Assembly: GCF_000519265.1 (NCBI RefSeq)
Contig: NZ_KI912608.1
Span: 509,665-573,664 of the forward strand
Direction of reading: 5' to 3'
DNA from: Desulfonatronum lacustre DSM 10312
GTDB lineage: Bacteria; Desulfobacterota; Desulfovibrionia; Desulfovibrionales; Desulfonatronaceae
Length of the DNA stretch: 64,000 nt
Of the stretch, positions 59,943-64,000 are shown piece after piece. The notes below the pieces were generated by a model. It did no database searches and had not been told where the DNA came from. It saw nothing but the letters and a program-made list of their open reading frames with translations. The first letter of the stretch is position 1; the number at the start of each line of letters is the position of its first letter. Position numbers and translations under genes: made by a program.

Positions 59943-60605
59943 ATGATTGATCTGCACACCCACACCCTGTTCAGCGACGGAGCCCTGCTGCCCACGGAAC
60001 TGGCCCGACGGGCCAAGGCCGCCGGGTACCAGGCCATGGCCTTCACCGATCACGTGGATGCCAGCAATCTGTTTCTGGTCTTGGAAAACGTTGGCCGCGT
60101 GGCCGCCCAGGGCGCGACGTACCTTGGGCTGGACATCCTGCTGGGCGTGGAATTGACCCACGTTCCTCCCGGATTGATAGCCCGCTTGGCGGATTCGGCC
60201 CGGATGAACGGGGCCGAACTGGTGGTCGTCCACGGCGAAACCATTGTCGAACCCGTGGAACTGGGCACGAATCTGGCGGCCATCGAAGCCGGAGTGGACA
60301 TCCTGGCCCACCCCGGATTGATTACCCCCGAGGAGGCCCAACTGGCCGCCGAGCGGGGCGTGCACCTGGAAATCACCACCCGCAAGGGCCACAGCCTGAC
60401 CAACGGCCACGTGGCGGCCATGGCCCGCCGCTTCGGCGCGAAACTGGTGATCAACAACGACGCCCACGCCCCTGGGGATCTGATCTCCCGCGACCAGCGC
60501 CGCCGCGTCGCCCTGGGTGCCGGCCTGACCCAGGACGAATATCTGCAAGCCGAGGCCAATTCGTGGGCCTTGGTGGACAGGGGAAGGCGGAAGGGAGAGG
60601 GATGA
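59943..60605 (+). CDS. PHP-domain phosphoesterase (histidinol-phosphatase-like)
   Basis: 220 residues from ATG 59943, eight bases after the previous stop. Metal ligands of the PHP fold are visible: DLHTHTLFSDG near residue 3, FTDHVD near 36, GVELTHVP near 75, VVVHGET near 99, ILAHPGLI near 121 and NNDAHAPGDL near 178. It hydrolyses a phosphate ester; histidinol phosphate is only one possibility because his genes are absent nearby. Confidence 0.88.
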   Translation: MIDLHTHTLFSDGALLPTELARRAKAAGYQAMAFTDHVDASNLFLVLENVGRVAAQGATYLGLDILLGVELTHVPPGLIARLADSARMNGAELVVVHGETIVEPVELGTNLAAIEAGVDILAHPGLITPEEAQLAAERGVHLEITTRKGHSLTNGHVAAMARRFGAKLVINNDAHAPGDLISRDQRRRVALGAGLTQDEYLQAEANSWALVDRGRRKGEG

Positions 60606-60608
60606 GGG

Positions 60609-60649
60609 CTCAACCCCTGAACCGTGAACCGTTGAACCCCTGAACCCCC
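60609..60649. repeat. TGAACC-type repeat (copy C3)
   Basis: Tandem nine- to ten-base units of the form CCCCTGAACC / CGTTGAACC fill the gap between the PHP and sirtuin genes and stop six bases before the sirtuin ATG. Only one arm is present; no inverted partner is seen. Confidence 0.8.
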
Positions 60650-60655
60650 ACCACC

Positions 60656-61405
60656 ATGTCCAACCTTATCGACCAGGCAGCCGATATCTGGCGTTCCTCG
60701 CGGAGCGTCGTCGCGTTGACCGGGGCCGGGATTTCCGTGCCCAGCGGGATTCCGGATTTTCGCAGCCCCGGCGGGTTGTGGTCCCGGTTCGACGCCAACG
60801 TGGTGGCCAGCACCTGGGGCCTGGAACGCAACCCCAAGGCGGTGTGGGAGTTTCTCCTGGACGCTTTGACCATGTTTGGGAACGCCGCGCCCAACCCGGC
60901 TCATTTGGCGCTGACCCGGCTGGAGCAGGCCGGACGGCTGGACGTGGTGATCACCCAGAACATCGACGGTTTGCACCAGCAGGCCGGCACGCGCAACGTG
61001 ATCGAGTTTCACGGAAACTGCCGTGGGTTTTACTGCAACGCCTGTCGGCGCGATTATTCCACCAAGGCGGCTGAGGGGTTGACCTCCGCGGACCTGCCCT
61101 GGATGTGCGAGGCCTGCGGCGGCGTGGTCCGCCCGTCGTTGGTCTTTTTCGGCGAGGCCATCCCCCAGGCGGCCTTGACCGAAAGCCAGCGCTGGAGCAA
61201 CCGGGCCGATCTGGCGGTGATTATCGGCACCTCCGGCGACGTGGCTCCGGCCAACATCATCCCTTATCAGGTCAAGGCCGGAGGCGGTCGGGTGGTGGAG
61301 ATCAACCTGGGGCCGACCAGTTACGGCGATCTGGCCGACGTTCGCTTGGACCTGCCGGCCGAAGAGTGCCTGCCGGAGCTGGTGGAACGGTTGGAGGGGG
61401 ATTGA
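60656..61405 (+). CDS. NAD-dependent protein deacylase, Sir2 family
   Basis: 249 residues. Sirtuin motifs in order: LTGAGISVPSGIPDFRS near residue 20, VVITQNIDGLHQQAG near 98, and the catalytic His in EFHGNCRG near 120. A four-cysteine zinc site (CNAC...CEAC) precedes LVFFGEAIP, GTSGDVAPA and VVEINLGPT. It lacks the Ala-Tyr/Arg pair only as far as I can judge by eye, so deacetylase versus desuccinylase preference is open. The start codon directly follows a TGAACC repeat with no ribosome site. Confidence 0.92.
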   Translation: MSNLIDQAADIWRSSRSVVALTGAGISVPSGIPDFRSPGGLWSRFDANVVASTWGLERNPKAVWEFLLDALTMFGNAAPNPAHLALTRLEQAGRLDVVITQNIDGLHQQAGTRNVIEFHGNCRGFYCNACRRDYSTKAAEGLTSADLPWMCEACGGVVRPSLVFFGEAIPQAALTESQRWSNRADLAVIIGTSGDVAPANIIPYQVKAGGGRVVEINLGPTSYGDLADVRLDLPAEECLPELVERLEGD

Positions 61406-61490
61406 GTTCAGGAGTCAGGAGTTTGAACCGGACTTGAGCGGACGCGCGAAACGGCATCAATAATCACAAACAGGTACAGGAAATTCATTC

Positions 61491-62225
61491 ATGGAGCTTC
61501 TTCCGCAGACAGGCATTTGGGATCTGGTCCGTCAGGCGACCATCGTGGTGCAACTGGTGATGCTGCTCTTGGTGGGCATGTCTCTGGCCAGTTGGAGCAT
61601 CATTTTCTACAAGATCATGATTCTGCGCCGGGCCAAGCAGCAGGCCCTGGTGGACTTCAAGCGCTTTCAGAGCGCCCCGGACCTTGGGTCAGCGGTTCAT
61701 ATCCTGGCTCGCGGCGCGGACTCGCCGCTCTACCCCCTGGCCTACCAGGCAGTGGCCGAACTGAAGCGGCTGGAAGGGGCCACCATGCCCGCGGCCCAGA
61801 AGAGCAAAATCGCCATGGACAACCTCCGCCGCGTCCTGCGTCAAAACGTCAGCAGCACCATGCGTAATCTGGCTTCCTCGCTCTCGTTCCTGGCCACCTG
61901 CGCCAGTTCGGCCCCGTTTATCGGGCTGTTCGGCACGGTCTGGGGGATCATGCATTCGTTCCATGCCATCGGGCAGATGGGCAGCGCTTCCCTGGCCACC
62001 GTGGCCCCGGGCTTGTCCGAAGCGCTGGTGGCCACGGCCATCGGCTTGGCTGTGGCCATCCCCGCGTCCGTGGCCTACAATTACTTTCGGGGAATGCTGG
62101 GCAGCATCGAGGTGGAGCTGATCAATTTCGCCGGGGCGTTCTTGAACCGGGTTCAACGTGAGCTGCCCTGGGTTTCCGGGCAGTTGGAGCCCGAGGAGAA
62201 CGGGCTGGCGGAACACGAAATCTAG
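61491..62225 (+). CDS. tolQ: TolQ inner-membrane proton-channel subunit
   Basis: 244 residues with three membrane helices: one near the N-terminus (VQLVMLLLVGMSLASWSIIFYK, in parts) and two after residue 130. The latter contain LATCASSAPFIGLFGTVWGIMHSFHAI and GLSEALVATAIGLAVAIPASV, the MotA/TolQ/ExbB signature. It works with TolR to energise TolA across the envelope. First gene of tolQRAB. Confidence 0.95.
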   Translation: MELLPQTGIWDLVRQATIVVQLVMLLLVGMSLASWSIIFYKIMILRRAKQQALVDFKRFQSAPDLGSAVHILARGADSPLYPLAYQAVAELKRLEGATMPAAQKSKIAMDNLRRVLRQNVSSTMRNLASSLSFLATCASSAPFIGLFGTVWGIMHSFHAIGQMGSASLATVAPGLSEALVATAIGLAVAIPASVAYNYFRGMLGSIEVELINFAGAFLNRVQRELPWVSGQLEPEENGLAEHEI

Positions 62226-62249
62226 GCGCTCCCGGGCAAGGAGAAAGTT

Positions 62250-62660
62250 ATGGAAGGCCATACCGGTCAAGGATATATGGACCAGATGAACGTGGTCCCG
62301 TTCGTCGACGTCATGCTCGTATTGCTGGTGATCTTCATGGCCACGGCGCCCTTTATGACCGAGGGGCTGGAGGTGGATCTACCCCAGACCCGGACCGTGC
62401 AGACCCTGCCGCAGGACGAAGACACCTTGGTCTTGACCATCCGAAGCGACGGCTCCATTTTTCTGGATCAATACGAGGTGGCCTTGGGCGGGCTGGGTGA
62501 GCATGTCCAGCGCTTGATCCAGACCCGTGACAGAATTCTCTATCTGCGCGCGGACAAGGACGTGCCTTACGGGCTGGTGGTCCAGGTGATGGCCGAAGCC
62601 CGCGAGGCCGGCGTTGAGCGGCTGGGCATCGTAGCCGAGTCCGAGCCTCGGGAACCATAA
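62250..62660 (+). CDS. tolR: TolR inner-membrane protein
   Basis: 136 residues, AAGGAG upstream. A single N-terminal helix MNVVPFVDVMLVLLVIFMAT contains the conserved membrane Asp of the ExbD/TolR family. A periplasmic domain follows with VDLPQTRTVQ and LYLRADKDVPYGLVVQVM, as expected. It couples the proton gradient to TolA with TolQ. Confidence 0.94.
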   Translation: MEGHTGQGYMDQMNVVPFVDVMLVLLVIFMATAPFMTEGLEVDLPQTRTVQTLPQDEDTLVLTIRSDGSIFLDQYEVALGGLGEHVQRLIQTRDRILYLRADKDVPYGLVVQVMAEAREAGVERLGIVAESEPREP

Positions 62661-62690
62661 GCCGGTTACCAATACGGGGCGATTTTCGAG

Positions 62691-63617
62691 GTGAGGGTGG
62701 GCATTCCTACACATATTCTGGTTTTTGGGTTGTCCCTGCTTCTGCATGTCGGCGTGCTGGGGCTTGGATTGTTCCAGCTGTCTTCCAGCAAGCAGATCCG
62801 GGTCGATCTGAGCAAGCCCGTTGTCTATCAGGTGGATTTGGTCCGCCTTGATCCGCCCGCTCCCGGGCGTCCCGCTCCCTTGGCCCCTTCCGCCCCGGCT
62901 CCCGCGCCGCCGGTCCCGGCGGCCCAGGAACAACCCAAACCCGCGCCCAAGCCGGCGGTGACGCCTCCCGCGCCGCCGCCACCGCAGCCCAAGGCTGAGG
63001 TCCCCATCCCGGAGCCGCCCAAACCGACCCCCGAACCCAAACCGGCGCCGAAGCCGGAACCCAAGCCGGAACCCAAACCCGAACCACCGAAACCCAAGCC
63101 GGAACCCAAACCCGAACCACCGAAACCCGCTCCGAGTCCTCCCAAACCAGAGCCACCGCGACAACCCGCTCGGACCGAACCGACCCGGGAGCAGGTCATG
63201 GCCGAGGCCCTTGGGGCCGTGCAGCGGGATGTGGCACAACGGGCCCAGCCGGATGCAAGAGATCAGGCCCTGGCCGGCCTGCGCCAAAGCGGGGCCACCG
63301 GTTCCGGCGGTGCGGACGGACAGGCCGGGAGTGGTTACGGGGGGCTGTTGGAAGTTTACGCGCAGATGGTGGAGAATCGGGTCAAGGCCCAGTGGCGGTT
63401 CCCCAAGGGCGCTTCGCGACAGGATCTCAGCGCGGTGCTGGATATCTCCCTGGACCGGGACGGTCGTGTCCTGGGCAGCCGCGTGGTGCGTTCCTCCGGG
63501 CATTCCGGTTTCGACGCCTCCGCGGAACGAGCAGTGGAGGAGACCGGGCAACTGCCGCCTCCGCCTCGTCCCGACTTGCGTACCGTCCGCATCACGTTCA
63601 ATCTTCAGGAGTTGTAA
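62691..63617 (+). CDS. tolA: TolA/TonB-type periplasm-spanning protein
   Basis: 308 residues from a GTG start with a purine-rich site upstream (CGAG). One N-terminal helix (ILVFGLSLLLHVGVLGLGLF) anchors it. Residues of about 60-165 are a long Pro/Lys/Glu-rich rod made of PEPKP- and PKPEP-type repeats that spans the periplasm. The C-terminal 95 residues are a TonB/TolA domain (YAQMVENRVKAQWRFPKG, LDISLDRDGRVLGSRVVRSSG, FDASAERAV). The rod uses Pro/Lys as in TonB rather than the Ala/Lys/Glu helix of E. coli TolA. Confidence 0.9.
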   Translation: MRVGIPTHILVFGLSLLLHVGVLGLGLFQLSSSKQIRVDLSKPVVYQVDLVRLDPPAPGRPAPLAPSAPAPAPPVPAAQEQPKPAPKPAVTPPAPPPPQPKAEVPIPEPPKPTPEPKPAPKPEPKPEPKPEPPKPKPEPKPEPPKPAPSPPKPEPPRQPARTEPTREQVMAEALGAVQRDVAQRAQPDARDQALAGLRQSGATGSGGADGQAGSGYGGLLEVYAQMVENRVKAQWRFPKGASRQDLSAVLDISLDRDGRVLGSRVVRSSGHSGFDASAERAVEETGQLPPPPRPDLRTVRITFNLQEL

Positions 63618-63623
63618 CCAAAT

Positions 63624-64000
63624 ATGCACTTGTTTCATGTATCTGACCCGCGACGCTTGGCGCTGCTTTTGTTGATCCTGTCGTGCGTGGTCTTCTCGGT
63701 CCGAGACGTCGGCGCGCAACAAACCTTGAGCATCGATATCTTCGGCCCGGGGCAGTCCCAACTGAACATGGTCATGGCCAAGCCCCTGGGACTGGCCGCG
63801 GGACAGCAGCCTCCGGCCGAGGCCGATACTCTTGCCGGATATCTGGAGGATTATCTCGGATTCATGCCGTTTTTGCGGCTGATTCCGGGGAGCCGTATCT
63901 TGGGAGGTGACGTGCTGCCCGGAGTCACGGCCCAGGACATGGATTTCCGTCGGTTTCGGCTGGAACGGGTCGATCTCGTGCTTACCGCCGGATGGGGCGG
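63624..64000 (+). CDS. tolB: TolB periplasmic protein, 5' part
   Basis: ATG 63624, six bases after tolA. A signal peptide of about 32 residues (LALLLLILSCVVFS core, then VGAQQ) is followed by TLSIDIFGPGQSQLNMVMAKPLG and DLGFMPFLRL-like YLGFMPFLRLIPG, the TolB N-terminal domain. The beta-propeller lies outside the window. It links TolA to Pal and the outer membrane. Confidence 0.85.
   Translation, partial: MHLFHVSDPRRLALLLLILSCVVFSVRDVGAQQTLSIDIFGPGQSQLNMVMAKPLGLAAGQQPPAEADTLAGYLEDYLGFMPFLRLIPGSRILGGDVLPGVTAQDMDFRRFRLERVDLVLTAGWG

Overview
ORGANISM. The window is about 59-60% GC and coding-dense. It looks like a member of the Desulfovibrionales or a close relative: a Gram-negative, anaerobic, probably sulfate-reducing bacterium. 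The reasons are a two-selenocysteine UXX-star protein, duplicated DASS/SLC13 anion permeases next to a TauE/SafE (TSUP) permease, many receiver-only response regulators, a stand-alone FMN-type glutamate-synthase-like protein and a tol-pal cluster. This is inference from gene content; no rRNA or other strong marker is present.

LAYOUT. (1) 1-8 kb: a fused trehalose-phosphate synthase/phosphatase (partial, minus), a tiny selenoprotein gene read through two UGA codons, a PilZ protein, prmA and a chemoreceptor. (2) 8.3-13.2 kb: a complete Liv-type ABC importer (binding protein, two permeases, two ATPases). (3) 13.4-15.7 kb: a shikimate-kinase-like gene overlapping a VKOR-thioredoxin fusion, then a palindromic repeat element, a possible small RNA and a SnoaL-like protein. 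(4) 15.8-21.3 kb: two tandem copies of a three-gene cassette, degenerate receiver -> CBS-pair protein -> DASS permease, all on the minus strand. (5) 21.6-25.3 kb: a NifX-like protein, then a TetR regulator, receiver, TSUP permease and membrane protein in one run. (6) 25.5-43 kb: a signalling island with two divergent paralogues of a PEP-synthase-like protein that lacks the PEP-binding barrel, two cytidylate-kinase-like/receiver fusions, a DASS permease with RCK_C domains, histidine kinases (one degenerate), five receiver-only proteins and a sigma-54 activator. (7) 43-53 kb: a glutamate-synthase-like protein, Rnk, two large hybrid kinases, CheC plus a receiver, and a FadL-type porin divergent from a MarR regulator. 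(8) 54-64 kb: cytochrome c, CutA, a sugar-kinase/phosphotransferase/APS-kinase-like trio running into miaB, a bifunctional nuclease, a PHP protein, a sirtuin and tolQRAB (tolB runs off the end).

REPEATS. Seven palindromic intergenic elements of about 125-205 bp belong to two related families built of inverted hexamer arrays (ATCGAA / TTCGAT or GGAATC / GATTCC). Two are 187-bp copies in opposite orientation with the same 16-bp terminal inverted repeat. A third short repeat family, built on TGAACC, lies just upstream of three start codons.

HOW THE PARTS MAY FIT. The centre of the window (about 16-43 kb) repeatedly pairs anion permeases with receivers, CBS proteins, kinase-like pseudo-enzymes and PEP-binding-like proteins. 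The best candidate for an undescribed system is therefore a signalling network controlling sulfate or other anion transport in response to phosphorylation or nucleotide state. That function is inferred from clustering and paralogy only.
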